Positions 47,270 through 61,020 of a stretch of 64,000 nucleotides of DNA are shown here, piece after piece. How positions within the stretch are numbered: position 1 is the first letter of the stretch; every line of letters begins with the position of its first letter. A model generated the notes under the pieces. It was not told the DNA's origin. It saw only the letters and a list, made by a program, of their open reading frames with translations, and ran no database searches. The position numbers and the translations under genes were made by a program. The stretch comes from Juglans regia (lineage: Eukaryota > Streptophyta > Magnoliopsida > Fagales > Juglandaceae), in NCBI RefSeq assembly GCF_001411555.2, contig NC_049916.1, forward strand, positions 2,108,001-2,172,000, read 5' to 3'.

Positions 47270-47830
47270 AATAAGTTCTTCTTTCTCCTTTTCAATGACG
47301 ACACTCCAGCTAACATGCCTAATTTCTTCATAGTGTTTCACGATCCACAACACGCTCGTTATGTAGATTGGTCTGTTGTTGTATGATGGTCCACCTTGCC
47401 ATCTTTTATCTCAAGTGATAATTTGTCATACTTTCGCATCCTCTCAAATGTTGCCCATTTGGCTACACCCCTACCACGTTTGCTAGTGTTTTGTACTATA
47501 CCAGCAACACAAATATTCAGACATTCATATTCCACCATGTATAAAACCTCTCCTAAGGTGTTTATAAATAGGTTATGGAGTATAAAATATTATTGTTACC
47601 CTTGGTTGTTGTATTCACCTCTGCAAGAGTACAGGGAGGCAGAAATGATGAAGGTACTTCATTTAGAGGTTGAGTGGAGTCATCAGAGTCCGCAAGAGCT
47701 TTATCTCTCAAAGTTCAAGTTGCTAGCTCTAGCTGTGAGTGTCGTTCTATAGGAGGCAACACCCATGGCCCTAGTCCAACTTGTTCTCGGCCTCTTCCTC
47801 TCTTTGACTGAATCATTTATGCTGCACATA
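47270..47830 (-). pseudogene. Degenerate upstream exon of the CACTA second ORF
   Basis: On the minus strand this region reads KRGRGREQVGLGPWVLPP-like basic sequence near 47800, then, further on, GVAKWATFERMRKYDKLSLE and IKDGKVDHHTTTDQS. The Arg/Gly-rich start and the K(L/I).(L/V).I.(D/E)GK pattern resemble TNPA-type proteins of plant CACTA elements. Stops interrupt it. Confidence 0.4.
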
Positions 47831-50819
47831 ATTTGGTTGAACAATAAACATAAGTTTAACAACAGTATACTAAAGTTGGGAGGTTAAACAACAATATACT
47901 GAAGTTTAATAAAAATAGTTTAACAGCATCATAGTAGTTTAAAGGTTGAACATATGTATTTACTGAAGGTGTGAAAAACAATAAAACCATGAAAATGCCT
48001 ACCAAGTTGGAGGATATACGAGGGTGCTAAGTATAACACCCTGGGATAATTTTTTATGGAGGAGCATAACGTGTGCAACAGCTAGCTCCAGCAAAGTGCA
48101 CACTAGAAATAAGAGGGCCTGGTAGATATGAATTTCATTGATAATGAAAAAGTTAATTCCAGCTTAACTTTGTCCTTCTCTCGCGCAGGTCCAGCTTATT
48201 CTGCCAGTGAAAGCATGGTCATCATGTTACGGTGGGATCTTGTGTATTAGTTCTAACTCTAATAGTTGACAACAACCATCATTTTTTCATATATTAGTTT
48301 TTTATTAGAATGTTAAAGCCTTGTTGTAGAACACTAAGAAGTTGTGGGGAATACACGTGTATTTCAAAAATTGTAAATCCAAGCAATTTAATATTATTAT
48401 ACTATAATCACATAAACGCCTGGCTTTTCAATATATATATATATATATATATATATTCTACATTATGATATAAATAAGTATATTTAAAGGATTTTTTTGC
48501 AAACCATGTATTAGTTGTCAAATGGGCTTTGTATACCAGGCTGTATTTGGGGTTTGTAGTATCATTGACCATTAAATTGAAATTTGGCCTACTGTAACAA
48601 GATTAATAAATTATTTTCAAGGGCGAAAACCAGCAATTATATGAAACAATGTCATAAAACATATTCATGTATTTGATAGAAGCTCATCCAAAGGTTGTAA
48701 AATCCAATAATTGCCTAATTAGTAAAGAAATTATTGTTTATTAATTAAATTGCCTGATTATTAAAAAAAGCCTATTTAATTGCCTAATTATTAAATTATA
48801 GTATTATGAAAGTAAAAAAAAAAAATCCTGCAGGTAGAATATTTGGACAAAACTTTTAATAAAAAAAGTGGGGATAAAACTATGTCATATTGTGAGAGAA
48901 ATCCTCCAAAATACATGTCTTTATATTTCATATTTGTTAGGCAGTTTTTAGTATTCAAGATAGTTAGGAATAATCATACAGAATCAATATTCCTCCAAAA
49001 TACGTGCATTTATATATAGATGAATGTACACACGCACACAACTTCCTTGCCTCAATAGCTATTCATTATACTAGCAGGTTAGAAAATCATTTTTCATATT
49101 AAACCATCACTAATAAAATCTCAATGGTCAATAACTTTAAAATCATCATACATAAAAAAATTTTCAATATCTTAACCTTCACTTCAATCCAAAACATGTC
49201 TTGCAAACTACTACCAATGTCATTTCTGGTGGACGTTTCTACAAAACCAATACTAAACCAAACAACAGGCTTCTTTTGATGAATTTGTTGGAACTAATAT
49301 CCATCATCTCCACTACAACACATACGCCAAGAAGATATCAAGAGTATAGATCGAGTTAGTTAAAAACTGACCACTAAATAGAAAAATTCTACATTTTCAA
49401 AGCTACTTCAAAATTAGTAGTGTTAACCTATCCCAATATTTAGCATAGCTCAATAAGCTTGGATGTGAGAAAACAGGAAATCAACACATATTCCATGTTA
49501 AATGGAATCCAACCGAAGGCAAATTAAATTCATCTGCCGCCAAATACAACCTTCACACATAAAACAGAAAATCGGTTATGGTAATGAAATCAATCCTATT
49601 GCTTTCATACAGAATGAATCAACACCCTCAAGCAAGTAAAAATTGGTTTTCCAAAAATATGTAAAAATGTCATTGTATATATTTGAGAGATATAATATAT
49701 AGACATCCTGTTGTTACTAAAAAAAAAAATGTAAACATTTAATTTCGCATCACATATAGAAAAAACGACAAACCCAGCTATGTCACATTAATCTTGATTA
49801 CTTCTAGGAAATACTATAGAAGCAATCATTATTAATATATGAGGAACTTTATGATAGTCCAACTAGCATCGTATCTCCTGACATTCTAATGCAGCCTCTA
49901 CTGCTATACTCCTATGTAAACTTAATTGGCCACGTGATAGTGATAATCATGAAAGTAAATTTTTAGAAAAATGTCTTATTTAGTACCATGATGTATGTAG
50001 GGATTCTAGGACAAATGCACTAATAAGCAATCAACAATATTTAAGTTGAAAGCAGGAGAAAGCCCTTAGGCCTATATTGTTAGGAGGGCCCTGTTTATGT
50101 TGCCTTTGGAATTACAGAAGCTATGGACAAGAAGTCGTAGGTGATGATCTACCACGGTGTTCGATGGAAATTTAATTAATACAAAAATCGTGTCTTTGAT
50201 TAACCTACTAAATCCTCATTGAGTCACAAATGGAAATACACACATGCTAAGAGACATAAATGCCTACATGCACCAGACAATATCATGTGGTATATTAGTT
50301 TACACTTTCCAGATAGTTTCGATTACTATAATAGAACCAGTCAATCATAAAAGAATAAAACTTGTACATATAGCGATGCTTAGAGAGATACCAATTGGCC
50401 TCAGTAGCTAATCGAACATCACTGGTAGCCTCAGTCACCTAGAATATGTAAAAAAGCAATTTGGTTAAGAAATGAAATTGGTTCATCTATAGCTCAAAGT
50501 AGCATGTTAAATGAATGTAATAAATAGTAAACAAGAGGTGGTTAAACTTATAGCATCAATGTTTATCAACGTCAGACGAAGTCCCACTATCCGTCACAAG
50601 ATCTTCATCGCGTCTTGTAAAAGTGTACCAGCAGCAACATAGATTTGTTATACTTCAATCATATGCAAGGGAGAACTAATGCCATTATCATCGTATTCAG
50701 GTTCTGCCACCACGTATGAGGGTTCGTTCTCTTGGAAAGCAACAAAATTTAGATTTTGCTCATCATCATCATTATCATTGACCAATGGTATAATTGAAAC
50801 ATCATCCTTGTTCCTATTG

Positions 50820-53800
50820 GTCACCCTTTACACGATGTACCAATTACCATGTTTATTAGTGTCTTGAAGGTAAAACATTTGGGCTGCTTGATAGGCAAGA
50901 GTGAGAATGGCTCATCTTTATACCATTTTCGAGAAGTGTTGACATTAGTTATGTGGTCCGCAATATGTATTCCTCTCTTCATATCACTCACATCGAACCA
51001 GTCACATAACCCATGTAGTATAATTGCAAAATATCAATCAAAACACCGTAGAAATTAACAGGCTTTAATTGGTGTTCCCTTTCAACAACCACCCCACTAT
51101 TTTGGGTTCAGTGATGTTGTCCACGACATTGTGGGGAATTTGGTGTCGACCATAGTGCAAGTAGAAAATGAAGCAACCCATGGGTTTGGTCCACAAGCTA
51201 GAGCATATATGTCATCAAAGACATCATCATGATTTGCTGAATGCGACTCTTGAATCTATCCATAATAGGGTGCAAAATGTTTGAATTACTATAGAAAACT
51301 AATTGATAACTAATTACATGTGCACCTTTTTATATAGGTAACGTACTCATGTGCGAGACCAAGTTGGAAATTCCCTTTGATGTCTACGCTCTATAGTTTT
51401 TGGGAAAATTTCTTTCATCTTTGTATAATGCTCACAAGAAATCCATAAAAACTCAAACTAAACTGGTGGTCCATAAATGTTTTAAGTTCAACAATATTTA
51501 TAAGGTATATATAGTGGAAAAAACCAAAGACTTACTCTAGGTACTGACAAATCTCTGCACAATTATTGAGCATGTACCATATTGCCTTTACAAGTAGACT
51601 CCAATCCAATCGATTGGAATAGGAGAGTCGCATGGATGTACCTTTTGTGAGAAAACAGAGAAGTCATCAGATTTTGTATACTTACCTATATCCCTGTTTC
51701 GTTCCTCTATATTATACATAGTCTCAACATCATGGATATACAAGGAGCAGAACGTCAAGTATTCAACATGAACATAGGCTTCAGCAATTGAGCCTTTCTG
51801 GACAAGCCTTGTTTCGGACATAATACTTGAATTCTCTCAAATATCATTCAAAATTATACATCCACTTATATTGAACTGGTCCCGCAAGGAAAGTCTCGTG
51901 GGATAAATGAATGACGATGTGTACCATTATATCAAAGAAGACATGTGAGAAAATCATCTCAAGCTTGCAGAGGATGATTGCAATGTTAGATTATAGTTGC
52001 TTCAATACTTCCAAAGTCAACGTCTATGTGCACAAAGCCTTGAAGAAGGAACTAAACTCGATCAATGCAAGTCGTATATTAGGTCGGAAAAACCCACCAA
52101 TTGCAACTAGAAGTAATTTTTGCATGAACACGTGACAATTATGACTTTTCATTCCTAATATCTTTCCATCACCAACTAAAACACATCTGAAATATTTGAG
52201 GCAAAATCATCTGAAAATTAATAGCTGCAAGCCATTCATAGAAACGTCTCGTCTGATCTAAATCCAACGTGTAGGAGCCAAGCAACATGGAGTACCCACT
52301 AGCTAAAGGTTGTAAATGTAATTCCTTTCTTAACCCAAGCTCCATCAAGTCCGTACGTGCATTAACAATGTCTTTGGTTTTTCCTTCAATATCCATCAGC
52401 GTTCCTAAAACATTCTTGCATATGTTTTTTCAATGTGCATGATATCAAAATTAGGTCATAAAGGCAACGTTGACCAGTAAGGTAATTAGAAGAATATACT
52501 TTATTTAGTTCAATTCAATTCATCTGGTCTGTATTTTCTGTATCGAGAACCTTTGCCAAATTCTACATTAGCAATCTACAGTAGTTGTTGGAGTACATCG
52601 TGTTCCATGAGTTCTGGACGAGACAATCAATGATCCTTATTTCCATTGAATGCAGCCTTTTTCTTTCTCCAAGTGTGACCGGATGACAAGAAGCGATGAT
52701 GGCCCATATAACAGTATTATCTCTCATGTTTCAGCCATATGGAATCTGTATTCTCATTGCATAACGGGCAAGCCAACTTTCCCTTTGTGCTCCACCCTTA
52801 AAGATTGGCATATGCAGGAAAATTATTAATAGTCTATAATAGTGCAGCATGTAAGTGAAAGTGTTCAGATGTTGATCCATCGTAGGAATCTACACCGTCT
52901 TCCCATAACTTTTTTAGTTTATTGACTAAAGGTTGGAAATAAACATCGATGTCATTTCCTGGTGCTTTGGGGTCAGGAATGAGCAAGGATAACATTAACT
53001 ATGTATCTTTCACGCATAACAAATGGGGCAAGTTGTATGGCACAGGTATCACTGGCCATATGCTATAAGGTTTACTCATATTAATGAACGAGTTGAACCC
53101 ATCAATGGCTAGCCCCAGTCTAATATTGCGAGTATCTTGTGCAAATCAACTGTAGTCTTTATCAAATGTCTCCACATCTTAGAATCAACAAGATGTCTTA
53201 AAGTATTATGGTCATCAACTCGTTGTTCTCTATGACATTTCATAAATTTTGCTATATTCTTCAACATAAATAGTCTTTGTAACATTGGCATAAGAGGAAA
53301 GTATCGCAATACCTTTTAGGGAATTTTCCCATTTTTCCCTCTCGTTGACACCCACCTTTACGTATTGCATTTAGAACAAGCTTCTTCGTCTGCATCATGT
53401 TTTCCAAATAGCATGCAGTCATTTCGACATGCATGTATCTTCACATAACTAAAATCCAAGCTACGCTCTAAGCGTCGAGTCTCTTGGTATGAGTTAGATA
53501 TTTCAATATCTAGAAACATTACCTTTAACAATTGTAAAACCATGTTAAATGACTTGATAGTCCATCTACCAATAGTTTTGATATGAAGTAGCTTGACAAT
53601 AAATAAGAGTTTAGATAAATTCTCACAACTTGGATAAAGTGCACATCTCGCATGCTCGAACAATTGGTCAAATGTTTTCGATTGCCCTTCACTCACGATG
53701 GGCTCTGAAGTAGTACCATGTTCCCAGAATGCATGATCCATGAATGATGTAGCCCGCGTGTGCTCTATCATCTCTTCCATATCATCAACATAATTATGAC

Positions 53801-54130
53801 TTTCATTATATGTATCGTAATCATCGCCTAACGAATTTACACTCCAACTTTCACCCTCCCCATGAAATATCCAACATGTATAACTTGGATCAATACCTAT
53901 TGTGAATAGATGATTTTCAACTTCATTGATTGGTAGGAATAGGTTATTATGACATCTCCGACATGGACACTTGAAGGTACTTCTTCCAGGTGCATGGGCT
54001 TTTGCCATAATGAGGAGTTTATTAATCCCTTCACTATATTCACTTGACATAAGCATGTTTGACACGTGCATTCAATTCTTATCCATTTGAACCTCAAGTG
54101 ATAATAGGTCATCAATGAGACCTTAAACAA
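50820..54130 (-). pseudogene. TNP2-type CACTA transposase, multiply broken
   Basis: Read on the minus strand in order: the transposase-associated domain (FKCPCRRCHNNLFLPINEVE then SYTCWIFHGEGESW, 53900-54000), HACRNDCMLFGKHDADEEAC (53.36-53.45 kb), VLRYFPLMPMLQRLFML, the Transposase_21 core (RNIRLGLAIDGFN, YSIWPVIPVPYNLP, LLIPDPKAPGNDIDVYFQPL, FPAYANL, GWSTKGKLACPLC; 52.75-53.13 kb), a DUF4218-like part (QKGSIAEAYVHVEYLTFCSL, 51.7-51.8 kb) and a DUF4216-like part (WYKDEPFSLLAYQAAQMFYL, 50.85-50.97 kb). These are the domains of TNP2, which cuts and pastes CACTA elements. More than ten stops and several frameshifts show that it cannot be made. The full domain order indicates that this copy was once autonomous. 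Confidence 0.85.
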
Positions 54131-54140
54131 TGAAATAATT

Positions 54141-56850
54141 AAGCTAGATAGAGGGAAAACAATTAATTAACCAAGATCAAGATCTAAAAATGCTACCAAG
54201 CACCCGTTCAGAAAACTACATAAGCGTCACATAATTTGGTTGTCTTTGTCGAGCAAAGTTACAAATAAACATAATGATTTTAGTATCATACGCATTGCAT
54301 ATAAACAAACATTGTTATTTGTCAATATTTAGGGAATGTTGTATACATAGTTGACCATCATAAGATATTTACGTTGAAAGTCTCATTCACTACGCACTTT
54401 CATTTATGTATGGAAGGTGGTCATACTGGAACTGTGCAGTAACTGGCGAAGCAATTCGCATACACTCAAGTTTATGTATTGTTAAAGTAGGGAAACAAAG
54501 TATAAGAACCTAAAAAAGAAAAAAAAATACCTAGTTTTATTGTATAACCGTAACATGTTAAAAATGTATGAGCTTAAAACTTGTTGTAAAACTGAAGTTC
54601 TTCATGCCCCCACAAGCAAACTGACATGCCAGCTACATATTGTGTCTTAGAAGCATAGAACAAGATGGTAAGTTTAGTGTTTACTCGAACATGACATCCA
54701 AACAACCAAATATATATTAGACAATGTCATATATGACTCTGACATGCCACAAACATATATATAAGAAGCATAATTCATAGAATTTCTTATATCCTACTAT
54801 TACGTTAAGAGTATATAAAATTGAGTAAATCTCTTGCTTGAATTAAATAAGTGACGAATCTTTAAATACATATGTACGATATGACGTCTCGTAAAATCAT
54901 GAAAACCTCACAAAGACAACATTAAAACCATTGATTTACAAGATATGCTATGTTTTTTCTATAAAAATTAGCATCTGGTAGGAAAAAGGATTCCAGCACG
55001 CTATCAGAAACATAAGTATGCCTCAATACAACTTAGTTTACCTACAACCAAAAAGCTCTTTAATTTTCTAGGCCATTGTAAAACAAGGAACAACATGATC
55101 CAAAAAACAATCATGAGGCATACATATTTGAACTCATAGATGTTTCCTTTCCAACCATAAAGTTAATATTAACAAGTTTCATTCTTTTTTGAAAAGTCAA
55201 TACCATAAATATTGAAAATGAAAACAATCAAAGTATAGACATACTGGAAAACAAGAAGTCGCCAGATATCCAGCTACCAATTAGTCTGGAGTTATGTCTC
55301 CACGCACCATAATAATGTATTCACTAGTCATAAAAGATAAAAACAAAACTACTGAAAACAACACATTGTCGAATCACAACATATCCCCATAGGCTGATCT
55401 GAATATGTGGATCAAAATGAAGACAGACCAATCAGGCCATCAGTTGTGAGGGATTCAGCTAGTACTGAGGCGGTTACAAATTCTTGATTTTCTAAGATCT
55501 TCAGGCAAAAAATAAAATAAAAAATAATACTTTCCTAATCGTTACAACTTTCCCAAAACCTATAAAAATAGATCCTAAAAAATATTCCAAATAAAGGTTT
55601 CACCATTTTGCGTATATCATGAGACAACTTAACCCATACGCAAACCCTAGCCAAGTTTCTTTTTTTAGTATAAACTATTGTCTTATAATACTAAGTTGAA
55701 AAGGTCGAGAATAAGTTATTGTCTTTAGGCAAAACTATTCCCCATCAATAACTGGCTAAGGGATTGAAGCTGACATCCTTGCAAAAAATAAGACTATGGC
55801 CCAAGATACCTTGAGTCCTCTACACTTAATCAAGTATGTGGCTTGAGTTCAAGAGCCTTCATTTTCACAGCTCCAAGATGAATTTACATGAGAAAGCAGG
55901 TTCAAATACAAGATGGATTTACATGCGTTTAATGATAATTCATCTATACTTCACATTAATAAGATGTCATTGCAAGAGTATAGATCTATGATACAGTCAA
56001 TATGCCACAACAAACACTAATTCTCAAATAATGAGTCAATACGTGGTGGGACAAGGACCTTATAACATGATGCAAAACCCTCATCAAAATAGCTGGACAG
56101 ATTACTTCAAACAATTTGTTTCTAAAGTAACGCCCGATATATAAGAGCTCATATATGGTTTGCTGTGAAGTTTTGCTAATTCTCTACGAAATTGGACTGT
56201 GAGTACATATTGGACAGCAACTAAGTTGGAACAATTTGGTCTATATATATACCAAACACATAGTATTTATGCTTATATATACTAGACATAGAGTATTTAC
56301 GTTGAAGGAGAAAGCATACTATAAGAGGTCGCACTTTGAAATGCTGGGCTGGTACGACAGCACAGTGGGGTAGCCTAATCACTTAGGGAGCTGGGCCAGA
56401 GAGAGGGTAGCCTAATTAATCATGGAGGGAGAGAGGGCTGAATGAGAGTTATAGATCTAGAGACAGAGAGATAAGACAGTGGAAAAATGAGAGATAGAAG
56501 CATTATTTACAAACGACGACGCAACGGCACGACAGGAGGCTCATAGTAATAGGAGCGGCGGCAACAATTTCACAAAGAAGAGAGAGTATCGGGGCAGCAA
56601 AGCAAAAATTAGGCAAAATATACGTGCGTATAGTGTTTGTCAATTTCGTTTACATATATACAATGATTTATAACGACAGTTTTTTGTTGACACATCAAGA
56701 AATGGCGCAAAAGTACTTCTCTCCACAATCTTTTGGCAGCGACTAACAACTGTCGCAACAAATTCCAGGTGTCGCGGCGATTAGATGTCTCCGTTAGTAG
56801 TCATCTTTTTAGGCGAGTTTATATGTAGCAAAAAAACTAAAGTCGAAACC
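54141..56850. other. Probable 5' part of the CACTA element
   Basis: No gene. Near 56340-56620 lies a GA-rich and CpG-bearing stretch, comparable in position to the CpG block of the 21.8-kb CACTA element, and at 56680-56800 repeats of the type GCGAC/GTCGC in both orientations. On the minus strand the sequence CTACATATAAACTCGCC at about 56830 resembles a decayed CACTA terminus. Confidence 0.35.
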
Positions 56851-57399
56851 GTTTAGGGTGAAACAATTTTAAAACTAAAAAGTATTTTATATTTAAAATT
56901 TTTAAAAACACTCGTATTTGTGAAAGATGCCCTAAATTTTCTTAATCTAGCGAACCTCATAATTGGGACTAAACAAATAAGAAAAAACATTCATCCTCTC
57001 TCCTTCCACCTTTCCACTGCAGTCATATTTAGAGGGGATTGGAAAAAAAAAAAAAATTATGGACAAAAATTAGGGCTTTCGAGTCAATTTTTTTTTTTTT
57101 TAATGTATGTCTCTTTTATGTTTTCTAAAAGAATACAGCCACCCAAAAATATTTACTTTGATTTGACCAGCCTCCCTAATTATCAGTACATATCAAGATT
57201 CGTGATTCAACATAATTACTCTACTTTAATCTGCATAATCACTAATTAGTAGATATTGATAATTTAGAATTTTTAATATATGAATGAATTCATTTTCCTC
57301 TATCCGCATCTATTAATTTCTTCTAATTACTAATTAAAAAAATTCATGTTCGAATGACTCCACAATTGAGTTGCAAATTGAATTAAGAGTATAATAAAA

Positions 57400-58659
57400 T
57401 TAGAAGTAAATTTTACAACAAAAGAGCTTTTTTGGCACCAAAAGTTTTGTCCCAAAAAACTGTAATTTTGTCCCAAAAAATATTTTGGAACAAAAAAATT
57501 GTTCCAATGTCATCCAAATATCGTTGTCCCAAAAGGTTTTGTAGGACGAAAATTTAAATTTTGTCCTGATCACACTATTTTTGCTAGCTGCCAGGGTCTT
57601 GCCAGATATTACCAAGCAAGTTCGAGAGCTGATTGGACCGATCAACTCCTCGACCTTGTCACTCAGTACAGGACACTTGAGATTTCATCTTCATGCTCCC
57701 ATTACAGAGCCAATCAAGACTCTGGGAGATGCACACCCAAGAGATCATGGTGTATCGGCCGGTGAGACATCTACACAGAAGAATCGCGCTTTGTTATTCG
57801 TGAGGATATTGCAGATATAGTGCGTGCAAAGATCAGTGCACAGACATTAGAGATGATTGATGTAGTGCTTATGGAGATCTGAAGTGCCATCTCTGACTTA
57901 CGTACAAGGATTGCTAGCATCTCTGTGACTCATATGACAATCAATACTCGACTAACACAGCTACAGGCACACCTAGCTGGAGTCGAGGAGGTGGTAAATG
58001 ATTTGGTAAGGTAGTAGTGTATATCTTTTATTTGTATTTTTTTCTGTTTTTTGTATGGACAATATTTTGTATTTTGTAAAATTAATTTAATTATGAATCA
58101 TCATTTTCTTTTCTAAATTAATTATTGATTTCGTTATATATATTCTTTAATTGCTAATTTTTTATACATATTAAATATTTCTCCATAATTAAGTAAGGTA
58201 TTGTATTGTGAGCATCAAAAGTTGTAAAAGTTTTGGCACCGTTCAAATGTAATGTATAAGCTTTCGAATGTATTTCCATTCCCGCCAAATATTTTTAAAA
58301 TTAGTTTCCATTTGAACCCTTTGTTTTTCATTTGAACGGCGATTAACCTTGACGTTTGAACAGTTTAATAAGTTGTTCGAATCGTAAGTCAATTTCCCCC
58401 GAAATGTAATCACTTAACCCGCCAATTTCTCGTTCCATCCTATATAATATCCGTTTGAAAGTTTATTTTATTATGTTCAAACAGTTTAATAAATGTTCGA
58501 ACGAATATTTTATTAGGGACGAAATTTCTCATCCCTATATATACCGTTTGAACTAAAATTTGATTGTTCGAACAGTTAACGACTTTCGTCGATTTTTAGG
58601 AATGAAATCAAATTTCGTAAGAATAAAAAATATCCCAAAATCTAATTTTTGATGTAGTG
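57400..58659. mobile_element. Second CACTA remnant with one intact terminus
   Basis: The right end, inverted, reads CACTACATCAAAAATTAGAT, a CACTA terminus. Before it (58236-58600) is an array of GTTTGAAC / GTTCGAAC / GTTCAAAC motifs in both orientations, at least eight copies, as expected of subterminal transposase-binding sites. Further left (57770-58015) is an ORF2-like fragment reading VRAKISAQTLEMIDVVLMEI, stop, SAISDLRTRIASIS and TRLTQLQAHLAGVEEVVNDL, a coiled coil. The left end has repeated TTTTGTCCCAAAA phrases (57440-57550) but no clear CACTA terminus. Confidence 0.6.
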
Positions 58660-59180
58660 AAATTATTTTCTTGTGCATCAGGCATGCATATATGTGTACG
58701 TACATCTAATTTTCCATTTGAAGGGTTAAAAGTAATGCATTAAAATATCCAAATTATTGTTAATAATGTATAATCGGCGGACTATAGAAAACAAAAAGAC
58801 GACTTCTGTTGTAGAATTAATTAACTTGCAGAATATTAACCCATTCTTATTGTGTAAAGATGGGGATTATGAGACGTGTGGAAAAAAAAACAAAAAAAAT
58901 AAAATAAAATAATGGCCACATATATCCAAATTAACATTATTCATGAAGAGACTTCACGAGGACTATCAGATCAATTGATCGAAGATCACGACATGTAATA
59001 ATTATTAGGTTTTGGGCAAATCATCAAGATAATGATCATTTGACACTTTGGGAGTACTTGCACATATCTATCAACAAGCTGTAGTAATTAAGACTGGAAG
59101 GTGGAAACTGTATTGATGCAAACTTGACTGCAGGTAAGAGCAATCCGATAAGCATGCGTACAGAAATATATACAGAACAA

Positions 59181-59224
<44 letters not shown>

Positions 59225-59834
59225 GGAAGATGAACTTGTACGTCAAGACAAACTGAATGGTGGTTGCGTTGCGGGGCAGGCTGACTGCTTGTTTTCTTCG
59301 GTGTGACGAAGGAATTCAAGACTTTTATTAATGGATCAGCAAATTTTTCAACAGCTGTATATATAATTAAATTGATTCATGTAAAATATTGTTAGATTCT
59401 TGTACAAATTTTACGTTCACAAACCCATGATGATATTTTTTAGATCTTAATTAAAAAACTTTGCAATATTCTAATATACACAGCAAATTATAACATCTTA
59501 TAAATTTATATTTGTGATCAGATCTAACACAGTACTTACACGTACACCTATTATTTCAGACTTACTCGTAATAATTTATGTGGTAATATTATATGGAAAT
59601 TATGCTGTGTTCTAATCTCTGGTAGGACTATAAAATCTTCAGCTTACTGTTGTAGTTTCGTAATGAAATAATTATGAATAAAGCACATGATACAAGCAAA
59701 AGACCTATGATCTATATTTGCATTGTGGTCATTTATGGACGTACAACCCTTGCCCTTGGGCACTTAAGTGCCGTTCTTGGATTCGAAAGTGTGCACTAAT
59801 TAATTAATTAGACTGCTATTCTCGTTTACGGAAA

Positions 59835-59876
<42 letters not shown>

Positions 59877-60260
59877 TAATATATGAAATACAAGTGATAC
59901 AATCATAAAAAGATTCTATAAAAATAAAGAAAAATATTAATTGTACTTAAGAAAAACTTACTTCTCCACACATGTCAGTTATTGATACGTTGAAAATCAT
60001 AAAATTTAAAATTTAAAATTTAAATTTCAAAAGAAAATTAACAAAATGAGTCTTGTAAGTAAAAATGTAAGTAAAACTATAAGTATATGTAATCCTAATA
60101 AAAAATAAACCTACAAATTAACATTATTTTATCTGATATATTAAATTTACTTTATAATAAAAATAAATTTACAATCTCACCTAACTAATACTATACCAAA
60201 CCACGTAATAAATTGTAAATTTACTTTCGTGAAATTTGTGTGTTGAAAAACGTTTTACTT
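58660..60260. other. Intergenic region with (TA)n and (GA)n tracts
   Basis: No gene. (AT)n followed by (AG)n at 59181-59222, (TA)n at about 59836-59868. An AAATTTAAAATTTAAATTT run lies near 60003-60028. Confidence 0.4.
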
Positions 60261-60269
60261 GCGTGCTCA

Positions 60270-60480
60270 GGAGATGGTTAACTGCCAAAAGGATATATGT
60301 AAGGGTCAAAGTGTAGGTGCTATCAAAATAGACTTGACGAAGGCATATCACTCTATTGAGAATTCATTTTCATTGCCTTTCTTGTTCCGTTGTTCCTTCC
60401 AAATATGTGAGCAAGTTTAGAGATTGGCCGCATTCATGCTTGTTCATATCGTGTTTCACAATCTAAGTAACTCCACAATT
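60270..60480 (+). pseudogene. LINE reverse transcriptase fragment
   Basis: Reads ELVNCQKDICKGQSVGAIKI then DLTKAYHSIE, matching the LINE RT segment in which a charged K-DL-KAYD motif carries a catalytic Asp (AIKIDL.KAYD). The frame then breaks with stops and a short run of LINE-like residues. Only about 60 codons remain. Confidence 0.5.
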
Positions 60481-60489
60481 TATTCTTGC

Positions 60490-61020
60490 AAAAATAAGGA
60501 ATAAGGGCTTGAGGTGGTGGGTGATACATCTGATACCTAAGTCAGCTTGGGTTCTGGGTTTGTGACTTAAGGGAGCTTCAAATGAAAGTGTGTAGAGAGC
60601 TTTTTACCCCTGATAGAGGATATATATACTTGGTAGAGGCGATCCCTTGACAAGCTGATCGTGGTGTGGTACCGCTCTGTATCTAAGCCGTATCGTCTGC
60701 CAACTCCCTGTCATGCAACAGGCCGCCCGTGCCTGATCGTGGCAACCGCTGACAGCACTAGGTCCTTGCCGTGGCATGTCCACCTCTGTTCTTCATTAAA
60801 TGCAGCATGGCCTCAATCAGGTGCGCCCACCTTCCAAGCATGCCCAACTGTCCTGGCCCGGCCCAGCCCATCCTATTCTCTCATATCGATGTCAACCTAT
60901 CGGGTTGTCTTTAGACCCCATCAATACCTCGTGGGTCGAGCCCGTGAGGTCTGGCCCAACACTGGGAATGGTTCCCCCCACAATACCAGTTGCAAGAAAT
61001 GGAATCGAGATTGATGTTCA
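60490..61020 (-). mobile_element. LTR fragment, probably Ty3/gypsy
   Basis: On the minus strand a GC-rich stretch (61000-60660) is followed by AGTATATATATCC (a TATA box near 60630), then by CTGACTTAGGTATCAGATG (about 60525-60543), similar to the CTGACTTGAGCGTCGGAG motif shared by the R/U5 of many plant gypsy LTRs. No primer-binding site was found, so this is a partial or solo LTR. The plus-strand frame at 60661-61014 crosses this region and is not a gene. Confidence 0.4.

Larger units (their letters stand above)
45601..54140 (-). mobile_element. Core of a degenerate autonomous CACTA (En/Spm) transposon
   Basis: TNP2 transposase sequence (54130 to about 50820) is followed downstream on the same strand by a second ORF region (48.0-45.6 kb), the usual CACTA order of transposase first and TNPA-like gene second. 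The element probably reaches further, to about 56.8 kb on its 5' side, where short CGACA/GCGAC subterminal-like repeats occur. I could not find matching CACTA termini on both sides, so the limits given are the coding core only. Confidence 0.7.

Noticed and set aside
60661..61014. Plus-strand 117-residue frame in GC-rich sequence
   Set aside because: The region reads better on the other strand as LTR U3 sequence with a TATA box; the frame has no domain and no start context.
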